From Diorhabda sublineata (Eukaryota > Arthropoda > Insecta > Coleoptera > Chrysomelidae), in NCBI RefSeq assembly GCF_026230105.1, contig NC_079478.1, positions 26,117,653 to 26,181,652 on the forward strand: 64,000 nt of DNA. The letters are read 5' to 3'. Within the stretch, counting starts at the first letter, position 1; each line of letters begins with the position of its first letter. Below the pieces are notes generated by a model. It was given only the letters and a program-made list of their open reading frames with translations. It was not told the origin of the DNA and searched no databases. A program made the position numbers and the translations under genes. This document shows, piece after piece, positions 1 through 12,017 of this stretch.

Positions 1-681
1 AAACATACATCTACATATGTACTGAAGTACTCAAAACACCATAATTTGTATAAGTTCAATTTAGATCATCTGCAACTAAAAGCAAAAAAGTCAAATGGAA
101 AACTGTGTACGAACAATAATTCTGATTGATTCCTGAAACTTGGGAAAGCAGAATGACAAACATCAGTTTTAGAATATATTAAACATTATAGATATAATAA
201 CTAATTATATTGAATAACCAATTTTAAAATTATAAGTAATCTAAAGAGTAGACTTAATATGGCGATTCTTGAAAAAATTGTTGATATTAGGTACCATTTA
301 ATTAAAAACCGTGAGTCGCTGCGCTCGCTAATATGTAAACAATTTTTTATATAGAAATGCTATAAATAAATCTTTGAATCATCCACCATAATCCAGGGTA
401 TGATTGCGGGAAGACTTCTGAAGCCAAAGTCTTGGTTACCAGTTTTTAATTTCCTCTTTCGTTGTTGGTTTTCTATGTTCTTTCAGATATTGCTGGTATG
501 GCTTTGTTAAGATTTGTTAAAGGATTCAACATCCAACCGGCTATTTCTAATTTCAGAATGTTCCTATAAAATAAATTTAAAGGTTTTTCAAGCGGTAGAC
601 AAACAAGTTGGCGTTGTTGCAACATACTGGTAAGTTGGAAAATTGTAGAATTAACAAGTCTAAGTTGGATTTTCTACAACA
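1..681. other. AT-rich sequence, no gene seen
   Basis: No ORF, RNA gene or bounded repeat that I can support. A short stretch near 310-332 (GAGTCGCTGCGCTCGCT-like) is locally GC-rich and looks like a small repeat remnant. Confidence 0.4.
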
Positions 682-835
682 CTCACAATTACACTGTCTG
701 ACGCGTATTTCGATAACCAAGGTAAACTGAGTTTACCTTTAGTCTATGAAGACGATAACTTGGTTATCGAAACGAGCGTCAGACAGTGTAATTGTGAGTG
801 ATGGTGTAGAGGTGGTGTAAACAGTGCATTATAAT
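682..835 (+). ncRNA. Hammerhead-ribozyme-like hairpin, degenerate copy (Penelope-type)
   Basis: Seen: an inverted repeat, arms 682-721 and 759-798, about 37 of 40 positions matching. The right part reads as a type I hammerhead: stem I 742-745 (GTCT) pairs with 781-784 (AGAC). Core 746-752 is ATGAAGA, so the conserved first C of CUGANGA is mutated. Stem II is CGATAAC 753-759 with GTTATCG 763-769, loop TTG. GAAA is 769-772. A very short palindromic stem III follows, with the predicted cleavage point after C780. The left arm carries only the GAAA half in reverse. The tail 799-835 matches the tail of the copy near 38.3 kb. Known: Penelope-like retroelements carry hammerheads with such minimal stem III. 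Inference: a dead copy, because of the missing core C. Confidence 0.6.
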
Positions 836-1575
836 TATAATTAACACGTGCGTTAATTTTTCAAGAGTAAGAGCAGCTTGGCTAAGAAAGCATTTTTTGT
901 TTTCATTAAACTCTCCTTGCAGCTGGATATCAATATCAACAAACAATTTACTATGGCCTGTGGGTTCCCAATTTCCAAGAGATCTATAAAAGAGTCAAAC
1001 AGATTATAAAATCAAATCGGTTTTCTCCTAATAGTCATTGTACTTCTGTATGAAAGATCAATCGTTTGAAATCTTCATGATTAGCAACACAGAGCTAATT
1101 AAATAATCTCATTTAAAGATCTGTTTCGGATGTTATTGACTGCTTTGATGACATGTTGGGTAATTGATAGAATCATTTACTTAAATTTCTTTCAACTAAT
1201 TTGATTAGATATATTTTTGAGCACAAAAGCATAAAGGCAAAGATGGATATTTGGAAATTTTCTATGAATCTATATTTGTTTTATTGCTGTTCCTTCTTTT
1301 CTGCTATGTTTTAATTTACTGAATATATGTTAAAGCACTAAGAAAATAGAAGAAATATTTCAGATTTATATAGGTATGATCGAAACACTGCACGCACCTA
1401 CGAGCATAAGACAAATATTCACAAATTTTTTCACTTTTTCGCGGGTGGATTTCGATAGTGAAAAAGAGTTTTGCTATCATTGTAGGAAAAGCAAAGTGCT
1501 ACCCAGTTCAGCTGTACCAAAATGAAAAACGACGTTGGTAGGAATTGACTTGAAGTATTCTTTTACTTCAAATTG

Positions 1576-1639
<64 letters not shown>

Positions 1640-2211
1640 ATTAGAGAAAAGTAGAAATCAGGAATGGTCCAGGCCAACGCCCTACATCATCTTCTAGATC
1701 TTTTATCGCCCCCTTCCACGAATACAGTGCCCACGAGGAGACTTTATCGTCCATTTTGAGAATGACTGGTGTAAGATTAATAGCCATTTGTTTATCCTAA
1801 GTTTGTAGATGAATCAAGTTGTTCTGAATTCAACTTGTGTTGTTGTTGTGACAAGCGTCTTGTTAAGCTACTTTGTTTTTACCCCATATTAATTATTCTC
1901 ATGATAAGTATCCTTGTAAACCACCAAGTTTCACCCACTTGCATATTTGTGGAAAAGTGTATAAACTAAGAACGGTTATAGATATTTACATGTTTGAGCA
2001 TATTTCTGTATATATCTTTATTTAATTCGACTTAAAGGAAGTTATTTGAAAACTTATGTAGTGTGTATTTTTGGAAAAATACTGACGATAAAAAACAAAC
2101 AAAATTCTGATAAGAGCATCAAACATAATCTCTCTTATACCTGTCGCTATTTTTCGAAATCAATGATGAGTTTGGAAGATGTCTGATATCACCGTACATA
2201 CGTAGATTTCT
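836..2211. other. AT-rich sequence between the hairpin and the Transib element
   Basis: No coding region or RNA recognised. It contains the TA microsatellite listed separately. Confidence 0.4.
1577..1634. repeat. (TA)n microsatellite
   Basis: Uninterrupted TA dinucleotide run of about 58 bp. Confidence 0.97.
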
Positions 2212-5200
2212 AGGAATTAGGCGGCCATAAGTCGAAATTCCAATAATCGACTAATGACAAACAATTTTTTTTCTGGAATAGTAGACTACCTGACGAACAA
2301 TAGCCAACCCCACCCACATCCCTAGACTGCGCGAGCGCGATGCATTACTAGTCGAAACATGATTGTCGCACTTACTGCACGTGAAAGTTCTTGACGCCCT
2401 TTTCGTATATCATTTTCTTCGGTGAATATTTTATGTGTCGTGTCATATTTGCTTGTTTAAGTGATGGATACCAATAATACAGGTAAGCCTTTATTAAATT
2501 AATATGAAATTGTATTAAATATATTGTCAATAAATGACTTAATGAGCTGTCAATAATACCCTTTTTTAGAAATGTTTTTTCTTTATTTTTCAATTTCAAT
2601 CGAAAAAAAACTTTACTTCCGCACCTTTCCGAGTTACATTTTTGATTTCATTATATAGTATAAAGTCTTATAAAGAAAACTGCTTAATATCAGCTGCTAG
2701 TTCTTGCTAGTTTTAAAAATAAACGAGTTTGAAATTTTTTTGACAAAAATAGGAAAAAATCGGATTTTATGTTTTTGTTTTAATATTATTTTTTTATTGT
2801 TATAGGTTCACCTGGCTGCTCGCGGGTGAAAATGTTGACTCGTAAATGCCTCTTCGATAAAATGAACGAGCAACATTCATTATCGATAAATGAAAAAATT
2901 AAATATTTAGAAAATTATTTACTCGTGTGTTACGGGGACACAGAAGCACATAAAAATGTGATAAAAAAGAAGTTTTCGTATTTTAAATGTGATTTGATAA
3001 AGAGGTGGTCTCGGGCGCATAGAAAACTTGAAAACTTTTTGGCGGCCAATAATTCTTGGTTGGAAGGAACATTTGACATCCTCGACCGTAGACACGCAAC
3101 AAAGGCCAGAACGACCTACCAAATCTTTTACCGAATCTAGCGAAAGAACAAAGAGAAGAAAAACTGAAGGAGTCCGCGCATCTTACGACGAAGAAGTAAT
3201 TGTACACGCGGCACAAGTAATTTTACAAACAGAAGGAAAAAGAAACGCGTCTACTGTTTTAAAAGACATTACAAATTCTTCTACGTCTGCCAGTGATTGT
3301 AAAAACAGACATTCAAAGTCTAAAGAAATAGAGCCCCTCACTCCTCTGCAAGCACTGACAATGTTTGTTGAAGCCGATTTGACCAGAAGACAGTACGAAA
3401 TTATTCGAGCCACGAACAAAAGATTCTATCCACATTATGAATTATTATTGAAGGCCAAAGAAGATTGCAACCCACCCATTACGAGTGACGTCTACCTGCG
3501 CAGAAGGAAACCTACAATCTTTGTTGGATCACACTGTAACCAGATTATCCCTCTTGATGCAGTTGAAAGGAACTCGTTACTGTTAATCTGCAAATGGGGT
3601 TGTGATAGCTCTCAACAAGCCCATTTTAAACAAAGACTCTCAAAGGAAGATGAATCTGATGCTAATATTTTTATAAGCTCATTTGTGCCTCTACGAATTG
3701 TTTGTGGTGAGGATAAAAGTAAAATCGTGGGGCAAAATCCAACTCCATCTTCACCTAGATATTGCCGTCCAATAAGATTTAGATTCGTAAAAGAATCTAC
3801 GGACATCACAAAAGAAGAAATCAATTATGTAAAGAATAGTGTAAACTCATTAAACTTGACGAAAGTTGACCTCAATGGAAAGAATTTTTTTTTCAACATA
3901 GTTTTAAAATGACTATGGTTGACGGAAAGGTCTGCAATGCAGCTACAAACACCAAATCGACCAGCAGATGTTATATATGTGGAGGTACATCAAAAGATTT
4001 TAATGATTTAACAAAAAAAATGATGTATGCCCTGAAGCTCTTGAATTTGGCCTTTCCGTATTACATGCAAGAATCCGGATGTTCGAAAGTGTGCTGCATT
4101 TAGCATATAAATTGCCCGTGAAAAAATATCGCGAGAGACGAACCGAAGAAGAAAAAAATCTAGAAAAGCAGAAGAAACTTGATATTCAGCAAAGATTTAG
4201 AGATGAGACAGGTCTCTTAGTCGATATGCCAAAAAGTAACTTCGGAAACACAAACGATGGAAATACCAGCAGAAGATTCTTCGAGAACCCTGAATTGGCT
4301 GCAGAAATCACTGGGATGAGTTATGACTTGATTATTAGATTAAAAGTGATATTAGAAGCCATATCAAGCGGCCATAAGATTGACGTAGCAAAATATGATA
4401 AATACGCCATGGAAACTGCTAAACTATTTGCTGAGTTATATGGCTGGCATCCTATGACTCCAACGATGCATAAGGTCTTAATTCATGGAGCTTCACTAAT
4501 AGAAAATTCGTTGTTGCCGATAGGGCAACTTTCGGAAGAAGCTGCTGAGGCCCGCAATCAACATTTTAGGTCTTATCGCCTAAACTTTGCTCGCAAGTTT
4601 TCGAGGGAAGAATGCAACTTAGATATTTATCATAGGTTACTATTAACATCCGACCCATTTATTAGTTCCATGAGAAAGACCAAAAAAACCGCTTTAAAAT
4701 TATTTTTGCCTGGGACAATGCAGCTATTAATTCCTGCTGAGCCAAACCGACCAATGGAAATTGATGAAAGCGGCGAAAATTTAAAAGTAAATGAATAAGT
4801 CTCCAATGTATGATTGATTATTTTTAGTGATTATCTATTTAGCTTATGTAACTTTAATATTGTATAACGAATGTAAAGATCCTTTTAATAATATAATATA
4901 TTTACTTACTTATTAGAACAAAATAAACTTTGTTTTATTTAATAACACATACCTGAAAGTATTACTAAAACGTAGACAGATGTTCCTCCTTGGGGAAAGC
5001 CGTGAGTATGTCATATGTATTTTCAATATAATATTAAAAACCACTTGTAAATCAACTACGATCTCGAATAAAATATTTTTTGATAAAAAATCACAAGTAG
5101 GTGCGATTAACCACCGTGCACCAATAAATAATTTCGATAAGTTATTCCAAACACAGAATTCTTTTTATGTAACTATTTTGTAATATAAATATCACATAAA

Positions 5201-5223
5201 ATAATTTTGGCCGCCTAAATCCT
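2212..5223 (+). mobile_element. Transib (RAG1-related) DNA transposon, about 3.0 kb
   Basis: The boundaries are an inferred terminal inverted repeat: 2212-2227 and the reverse complement of 5208-5223 match at 15 of 16 positions and share a GC-rich core, TTAGGCGGCCA, in otherwise AT-rich DNA. The interval is 3.0 kb, the usual Transib size, and the transposase sits centrally, with about 0.6 kb of 5' and 0.4 kb of 3' flank. I do not see the canonical CAC terminus or a convincing 5-bp target duplication, so the exact ends are uncertain. An alternative right end is the heptamer-like CCACCGTG at 5111-5118. Confidence 0.65.
2832..4798 (+). pseudogene. Transib transposase, RAG1-core-like, three frameshifts
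   Basis: DDE transposase of the Transib family, the relatives of the RAG1 core. The first ATG in frame is 2832 (a GTG lies just upstream at 2826). Reading frames run 2832 to about 3075, then about 3075-3890, then about 3894-4015, then about 4015-4798. Shift 1 lies near 3070-3095. Shift 2 is at a 9-T run, 3885-3893. Shift 3 is at an 8-A run, 4013-4020. Each of the last two would be healed by one more base. The acidic triad is intact: D at 3604-3606 (KWGCD motif), D at 3921-3923 (TMVDGKVCNA motif) and E at 4547-4549 (SEEAAEARN motif, the equivalent of RAG1 E962). A CYIC zinc-binding element follows the second D, and HKVLIHG precedes the last catalytic block. No other domain is fused to it. The element may be freshly dead, or the homopolymer shifts may be sequencing errors. 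Confidence 0.9.
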
Positions 5224-7339
5224 GAAAAACGATCTATGTGCACCGTTCTTTGAGATAATTTGAAAGAAAAAGAAAAAATTTCCTATCATATTTAAAGTAA
5301 CAGTGTGTCAGTCATAAACAGTTTTCAGGAAAATATTGAAACTTAACATCTATTAACGTTTATTTCAAAATTTGAAAAAGCCATAAAAAAACTAATAAAT
5401 GATTTACAGCAAAAATTCCCAAACTATTTTGGGAAAGAGGTACATTTTGAGAAACGAACCTCCATAACCAAATTACTTTGAAGATCTGTCTCTGTTTTTG
5501 TTGGGATGTATTGCATGAAATTCACCCGAAGGTATCCATCTCACATGGAATTTGACAAAACTGAGTATATGAATTATATCTAGAGATGACATTAACTATA
5601 GACATAATTTTTTACATATGTGTTATAACGTAGTTTTCCATCAAGAGCAAAATAAGTATTAACAAATTTTGTACAAATTTCAGGTCAATAGTTACCAATA
5701 TAAGTGTGATTCAACAGTATTCATAGGAAAAATAGGGTACAAAACTCGAGTTATTCACAATCTCGTCTTTTTTTCAATAGGCTCGTGCCTCGTTCACTAT
5801 ATTCATGGGTGAAACTCGTAAAATTTTAATCTGAGATAATATTTACACTCAGATATGATTAAGAAAAATCTCAAGCATTTCAACAAAACTCTTACGTAAG
5901 TTCTAACGAGGAATCTATACCCCAGGTAAAATATCTCATTAATTTCATTGTTTATTTTGCTAATCAATTGTATTTGAACTATTTTATTATTATCATCAGT
6001 GGGTTTAATTTTATAACGAAAATAAACTGGAGAGTTGAATTTTCCTTTATTCGATCTTTTATAATTTTACCGTCAACATAGCCATATTTCAATGAATGTA
6101 ATATTTTTGTATGAAAATAAGTTTTTAGTAGTAGCGAATATCAGTCAGGGAGTGAATTCATTTACGTTACCTTTGATCAGACTGGTTAGATATACGTTAC
6201 TGAACTTGGTAAGTCGAGTCTAATAAAGGAATCAAAAAACTATTGAAATACTAGTACTCGAGAAGTATCTTCCAATGTAAAGAATTTGTACGGAAAAGCT
6301 CCTGTCGTAACTGTGTTATTCAGCTATTGAAGAACAATAAAGTAAATTACAAAGTTACGGAAGCTTATTGTATGAGCAGAAGACTTTATAAAACACTGAT
6401 TATTTATCAAATCTAGAGTCATTAATACCTTGAATAGGAATAGAGAAAAAAAGATATGGAAAACTTTTGTGTCATCATTTTATCAAAAAATTATCCCCAC
6501 CTTGACAACATTGGTATTACCATGTTGATTTTTTGTATAGTAGTCTAAACAAATGAATTCTATTCTTTGTTGATCATTTCAGTTTTCTATAAGTTGATAG
6601 AGTCCATTTACTTGAACAAAGCTGTAATAATGTGGACTAGCTTAAAGAAGTTGTTAACCCAGATACAATATTATATAAAAGCCGCCGTGTAGATATTTAT
6701 TTCAAGCTCAAGGTGAAGGGTATTCTTAACAGAATACACTACTCATATTGTTGATTTTTCTTTTCTTTCAGATTTTGATAGAGATGTGCCCAACAATATT
6801 TTAGGAATATTATAAAGAATATATTTCATGTTTTGTTAGTGCTTTATCTGGTTGTTTTTATTTCCAGTTTAATTCAAGTTTTTCTTTTTTTTGAAGCATC
6901 TGTTTTTCCTTGACTATCATAATAGTAAATCGGGTTACCTAGCTAAAATTTGAAACCCAAGATATTTGCGAGTTTATTCAAGGTTTACAGATGTACCAAA
7001 ATAGGTTAAATTTAATCTAGGGTTAGTTTAAAAATTTATTTCATCGTCTTGCACTTATCATTTGTCAATTAACAAGTATCAGACATGATAAAAGGTAAAA
7101 TTTGCATTTTTTCAAGTTTTTTTTGATCAGTATATGCAAGTCACTATTAAAATCTTAATTTTCGAAACGGTCTATTCCATTGGTATTTGTAAGAGTAAAC
7201 TATGTAGACGTTCAAATCATGAGCAAGTAAATGTTTCATTTAAAAAAACTCATTTTGTTCCAAACAAACATAATAAGTTTCCTTTCAGAAATGAAGTGAT
7301 TGCTTTTGTTCATATAGATAACAGATTAGAGAAATCCAT
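5224..7339. other. AT-rich sequence, no gene seen
   Basis: No supported coding or RNA feature. The short ORFs here lack any recognisable domain. Confidence 0.4.
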
Positions 7340-7530
7340 AGGATAGAAATGGTTCGAGAATTGAACAAAGTTCGACGCCTACAATTTCACTCGGCAGTTG
7401 AGACTGGTTTGGAACGTATGTTTTTCTGACGAAAATACATTTTTCCTGAGTGATGGAGTCCATAGGCATGATTATTGTCGTTATTGAATCGATAAAGTCC
7501 CATAAATTTTCAGAGGTCATACACAATTGC
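7340..7530 (+). pseudogene. Tc1-like transposase fragment
   Basis: From 7410 one frame reads WNVCFSDENTFFLSDGVHRH, ending in RY and a stop. This is the second catalytic block of Tc1-like transposases (FSDE, then F-L plus the DG and RH spacing). Upstream, around 7340-7408, a shifted frame gives REL- and RLQF-like pieces typical of the preceding linker. Stops and frame changes on both sides mark it as a dead internal fragment. No terminal repeats were found. Confidence 0.55.
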
Positions 7531-9549
7531 TCTAAAAGCATTTTGATTTATCTCATTATTAACATTGATAGGAATGTGACTTATGACATTAATTTGAATT
7601 TGTTAGAAAACTTAAACAATGGAAGAGCCTTAATATTATAATGGCTGCATTGTTAACTTTTTAAATTTTCGTTTTCATAGACAATGGCGAGCTATATAGA
7701 CTAACACTATCTGAACCTTTTCCAGACCATCTGAAAGGATCGTTACAGAATGCCGTTTGATTATATCAAAAATTTTTCAAAATGTTAAAGAAATATTTGA
7801 GGATAGGCTGTACTGTTGCATGGAAGCAGGAAACTTAAAATCAAATTATTTTCTTGGAGCTACTGTTATTGTTTTTTCCATAATTGTCTTAACAGTTTCG
7901 TAAAAGTTATTTTATAAAAAAGAAGAGGTTTTTTATAAAATGAAAGTAGCTTCAAAATCATATGTTACTTAACACTTCTTGCCATTTGAAGTTTTAATTA
8001 ATTTCTGAGCGCTAGAGTAATGAAAAAGTTTGGAACAATAGTGTAAAAGTCAATTTACTTTAAGTTGATATTGTTGTGTTTTGGGGGTGCAATTGTGTTC
8101 CGGACACCCTATAGAAACAAGAACTTAAAAATCTAAATCAGATCTATGTAATAAAAATATATAATCTGCTAATATTGAATATTGTTTTTAGTCGGATCAC
8201 AGTACCTATTATTACTCACCAAATACTATTTTTCTTTATAATTATATCAATTTCGGAAATTTCATTAAATGCTTCCAATCTCTATTGAAATTTTGGTAAC
8301 TTATTCGGGGTAGTTAATTTCAACACATACTGAATAAATTTTGATTATCTTTCGAATGCGCATAGTTTGTTCAAAATTTGTTTCGAGTTTATGAATGTCT
8401 AGTTTGATATGATACTCTGGAGCCTACCCAACGTATTTTCAGTCACAAGTTTGATAAGAACGTTGTTCAGAATTTCTACCGCGAACTTATCTATAGTTTT
8501 CTGATACATGAGATTCGGCAGTATTCGAAACTCCTGAAAATAATGAACGGAATAACTCAACAATTTCTGTAAAACATTTTCAGCTTATTTCTTGAAAATA
8601 ATGTGTACAATCAAATTAAGAAGGGATTAATTGATGGAGTGTTTATTAGTCGGCTAATGGACTACTAGAGCATTTTTTTGAAGAAAGCTACCCTTCTCCA
8701 AGTAAATATAATTTGACATATATCACTATGACTCAAAACATGTCTTTGATATCTTTCCCGTTCTATAGCATCGAGTGCTACTTTTTCACCATACATGTCT
8801 TATCACTCTTTGGATCCAATTTTGAGGTCAACTCATGTAATAAATATAACCGTTCCAAATACTGGGCTCATCTCTATAGCACACACACGTGTTCAGAGCA
8901 ACCACTGAATGCCGAACCATATTTGACATTTGATAGCCGTCTGAAAACTGCATTTACTAATTTGGATTCGAACCAAATTTGATACACATTCCTCATTTGG
9001 TAGAAAATAAGAAGAATAAAAGGGTTAAGAACACGACAGGCAGCAGCTATAAAAGGGATGATTGTAAATCCGAGCGCATTTTTAGTATTCTTCCATTTCT
9101 TTGTGTCATTCCACTTGGATTTATGCAAGATTTATTAGTTGATCGGAAGGTGTTCCTTTGGGTTTTTGGCAAATCAATGCTACATACAATTTTTGCATGC
9201 CGAAACAATTGTTTTGTCCTTCTGACTAAGAACCGAAAAAATGCATTTGGGAGAAAATTATCGGATATAAATATAAATGTTAAACAATTAGTGAACTGGA
9301 ATTCCAATGTATTAGTGCGACTCCATTTTGTATAATCGTACAATTTCCAACAATATACAATTTCATTTTCATTATTCTTCGTTCAAAGTTCAATGAATCA
9401 TTTTTGTAATGAGGGTGACTGCACATTAAATTATTATTCGATTTCTTTATTATACGCAGAAGTCTTTCAATTTAAGGCAAATAAATATTTGGTTATCGGT
9501 TATTATAGTTCTGTAGTATTCCACTATTTAGACATCAGTGGTAAAATAT
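7531..9549. other. AT-rich sequence, no gene recognised
   Basis: ORFs up to 118 codons at 8713-9335 overlap on both strands and have low-complexity translations with no motif I know. I see no evidence that they are genes. Confidence 0.4.
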
Positions 9550-10290
9550 ATCTTTTTAGCAGACGACACTAGTTTCTATTGAAGCAACCCTGATCTGACG
9601 ACACTTCATAGGACCATACCTAGTGACCTAATCATCCTTAAATCATGGTGCGATTCTTATCTTCTATGTCTCAACGCTTCTAAAACCACAGTTTTATCTT
9701 ATAAAAATACATTGCCTTTTTTATTAATTAATATTATATATATTAATTTTTAGGGCTTGTTGTGGACAATTCCTTGAAATGAAGTTACATATTGCTGCCT
9801 TATATAAAAAATTAAGTTTCTCCTGTTTTGCGCTAAGATCAATTTCCACCTCCTTGACAGTCTATTATGCCCTTATTGAGTCGCATCTCCGATATGCCAC
9901 TCTCTTCCGGGGTACGTGTGGTGCGACTCAATTTGAGCGAATCTTCAAACTAGAAAAGAGAGTTGTTAGATATTTACTAGGACTAAACAGTAGGGATCAC
10001 TACAGGGACTTTTTTAAAAGATGAAAAATTCTGACTCTTCCTTATTCATCTTTGCCTAATTCGCAAGCACGCTTCTTCAATTTCAGAGAATCCGTAGTAC
10101 TGCTATCCACTTAGGAACGCGGAGCACGACCTTTATCCACCTACTCCATGTTCAGAATTAGTTAAGGGCTCAATATCAAATCGATATCATCTTTTCCTGC
10201 ATTCCGCAATAATTTGAGGGCATATTTACTGGAAAGTGCCTTCTACTCTGTAAACGACTCCTATTCTAATAATAATATTTAATTCCGGAC
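9550..10290 (+). pseudogene. Non-LTR retrotransposon (Jockey/CR1-like) reverse transcriptase C-terminal fragment
   Basis: Starting near 9553, the frame reads a catalytic ADDTSFY block followed by KSWCDSYLLCLNASKTTVL, the RT motif and KT box of LINE polymerases. The ORF 9779-10024 continues with YYALIESHLRYATLFRG and a LEKRVVRYLLGL segment, the conserved thumb and post-RT region of Jockey/CR1-type LINEs. A LESAFYSVND-like tail lies near 10230. In-frame stops and frameshifts (for example after 9577 and 10024) make it non-functional. Confidence 0.75.
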
Positions 10291-10439
10291 ATGCTACATA
10301 CTGGTTTAATTTTTGATATCGACGTATATACGACTTATATACTAATTATCACCTATTACGATTACTTATAATTTTGTTATTGTGGTTTTATTCTGTATAA
10401 TGAAATTTTATAATGAAAAACATCAAATTATTACTCAGC

Positions 10440-10760
10440 TTACCTCTTTCGACAAACATCGCACACTGCTTCGTCTGACGCACCAAATCACCTCATACTC
10501 ACAGATTCCTTCTTTGCCTACTTTTACTTCCCTTACTTTCTACCAACTCAACTGTCTTTGACCAATGAATTCTACCTAACCTAACCCATAGTTACTTATT
10601 CGATGCTAAACCTGAACCCAAATGTGATAACTGCAACTGCTAATTGATTATAAAACACATAATCGCAGAGTGTCCTTATTTCAACGCATAAAGATCATCA
10701 TCAAATCTAACAATCGGAACAATATCTGAAATTTTGGAACAATATATTTAACTTCAAAAA
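10440..10760 (+). pseudogene. LINE C-terminal zinc-knuckle tail fragment
   Basis: Broken frames near 10610-10690 give PKCDNCNC followed by IIKHIIAECPYFN, the CxxC...H...C knuckle found at the C-terminus of several insect LINE ORF2 proteins. It is probably a second LINE copy next to the one ending near 10290, because similar C-terminal positions are represented twice. Short and damaged. Confidence 0.5.
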
Positions 10761-11303
10761 TTACCTCAGATAAAATATGTTTGCAAGATGCAGATTTATA
10801 ACCTTGTTATGGTTGTCGCCTGGCCCATTTTCTCAGCTGATTGTTGTTTCAGGTGTATATTAGTGAATCAAGGTTCGATTCAAGGTCACATATTGATGAT
10901 AAATATCCTTATAATCCATTCCTGAATAATCAAATCGTTGTTTTTGTTTCATTGTGAGGAAACTTCCCATTCGAAGGAAGCTTTGTTATTGTGAATTGTT
11001 AATATTAAATTGTGTAAAAACTTTCTTTGTTTCTAGTATGTATTTCAATAGCATTTGGTGTTTTTACATCAATATTTTTATAAATATGCATATCTTCTCT
11101 AGCGTAATTTGGACGTTCCGATCGTTGAGCATCATCGGTGCTTCTATGCTCACATTTAAACTCTGCATATCAATCAATAATAGTAGAGTTTCCTGATAAC
11201 AATCACTTTTCCGATTCAAGCCTTACCAATGAATATATAATTCTTAATTAGCAAAGTTTTTCCATTTAAAAAATTATCATAAATCAAATAGGGGAAATAA
11301 GTA
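10761..11303. other. AT-rich sequence, no gene seen
   Basis: An 80-codon ORF at 10954-11196 has no recognisable motif. Nothing else was seen. Confidence 0.35.
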
Positions 11304-12017
11304 CGTGGCATATTTTTTAAGTAAGTACCGTTTTGGAATTAAAAAAAGAAGTGCAAAGATATCGCAATTTTATTTTTACAAGATCTTAATCTACTTTTCT
11401 ACATAATTTCCGTGAATATTGAGGCGCTTGTCATAATGTGGCACCAGTCGCCATTCCATGGATTGTTGTTTCGATTGTGGTGTGACGTAGGCCACCCATG
11501 TTTCGTCACCAGTAACAATTTGGTCTAAAAAATCTTCATATTCATTGTGGTACCGCTCAAGGAAAGTCAATGCACTGCCTAAACGTTGAGTTTTGTGGAA
11601 ATCCGTCAACATTTTTGGAACCCAACATGAACACAATTTCCGGTATTTCAAGCTCTCGGTCACAATGCGTTACAAAACACTTCGTTTTTCATCATGCACA
11701 TTTGTGCGGCCATCTTCAAATGCTCTCACCCATTTCCATCACTCATAATGTTTTGACCGTAAACTTCATAGATCTCACGATGAATATCGATAGGTTTTAC
11801 GCCTTTATCACTAAGAAATCGTATAATCGGCGGGACTCACGATTGTCGGAGGCATCTTAAACACTCAGTAAACAACGTACATAATGAAAAATCAGACTGT
11901 AATGTCGTCAGTGCGTAGACAAGAGATGTAGGTAACCAGCGCGCACGTGCGGAACGCCGACCTTGGGGTTGCGGCGGCGGAATTGGAAAACGGTACTTAC
12001 TTAAAAAATATAACTCG
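11304..12017 (-). mobile_element. Internally deleted mariner transposon, 714 bp, with terminal inverted repeats
   Basis: Left end 11304-11340 and right end 11981-12017 are inverted repeats with 32 of 37 positions matching, including the 27-bp block from 11310 to 11336 (ATATTTTTTAAGTAAGTACC at its start). The element is flanked by TA on both sides (11302-11303 and 12018-12019), the mariner target duplication. The length is about half that of a full mariner, so this is a deletion derivative. Transposase remains are listed separately. Confidence 0.88.
11391..11860 (-). pseudogene. Mariner transposase, deleted and frameshifted
   Basis: Minus strand. Around 11840-11700, broken frames give the N-terminal helix-turn-helix part (IRFLSDKG-like, then GRTNVHDEKRS). 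The open frame 11391-11663 then reads KLCSCWVPKMLTDFHKTQR, then IVTGDETWVAYVTPQSKQQS, so the first catalytic D (DETW) is present. MEWR joins directly to LVPHYDKRLNIHGNYVEK, which is the family C-terminus. The catalytic middle with the second and third aspartates is therefore missing, as is the segment between the two N-terminal helices. Confidence 0.85.

Noticed and set aside
8940..9010. tRNA-like T-arm (GGTTCGAATCC with 5-bp stem) on the minus strand
   Set aside because: No box A, anticodon arm or acceptor stem at the right distance; probably chance.
8713..9343. Overlapping 89- to 118-codon ORFs on both strands
   Set aside because: No recognisable domain and symmetrical openness on both strands; not supported as genes.
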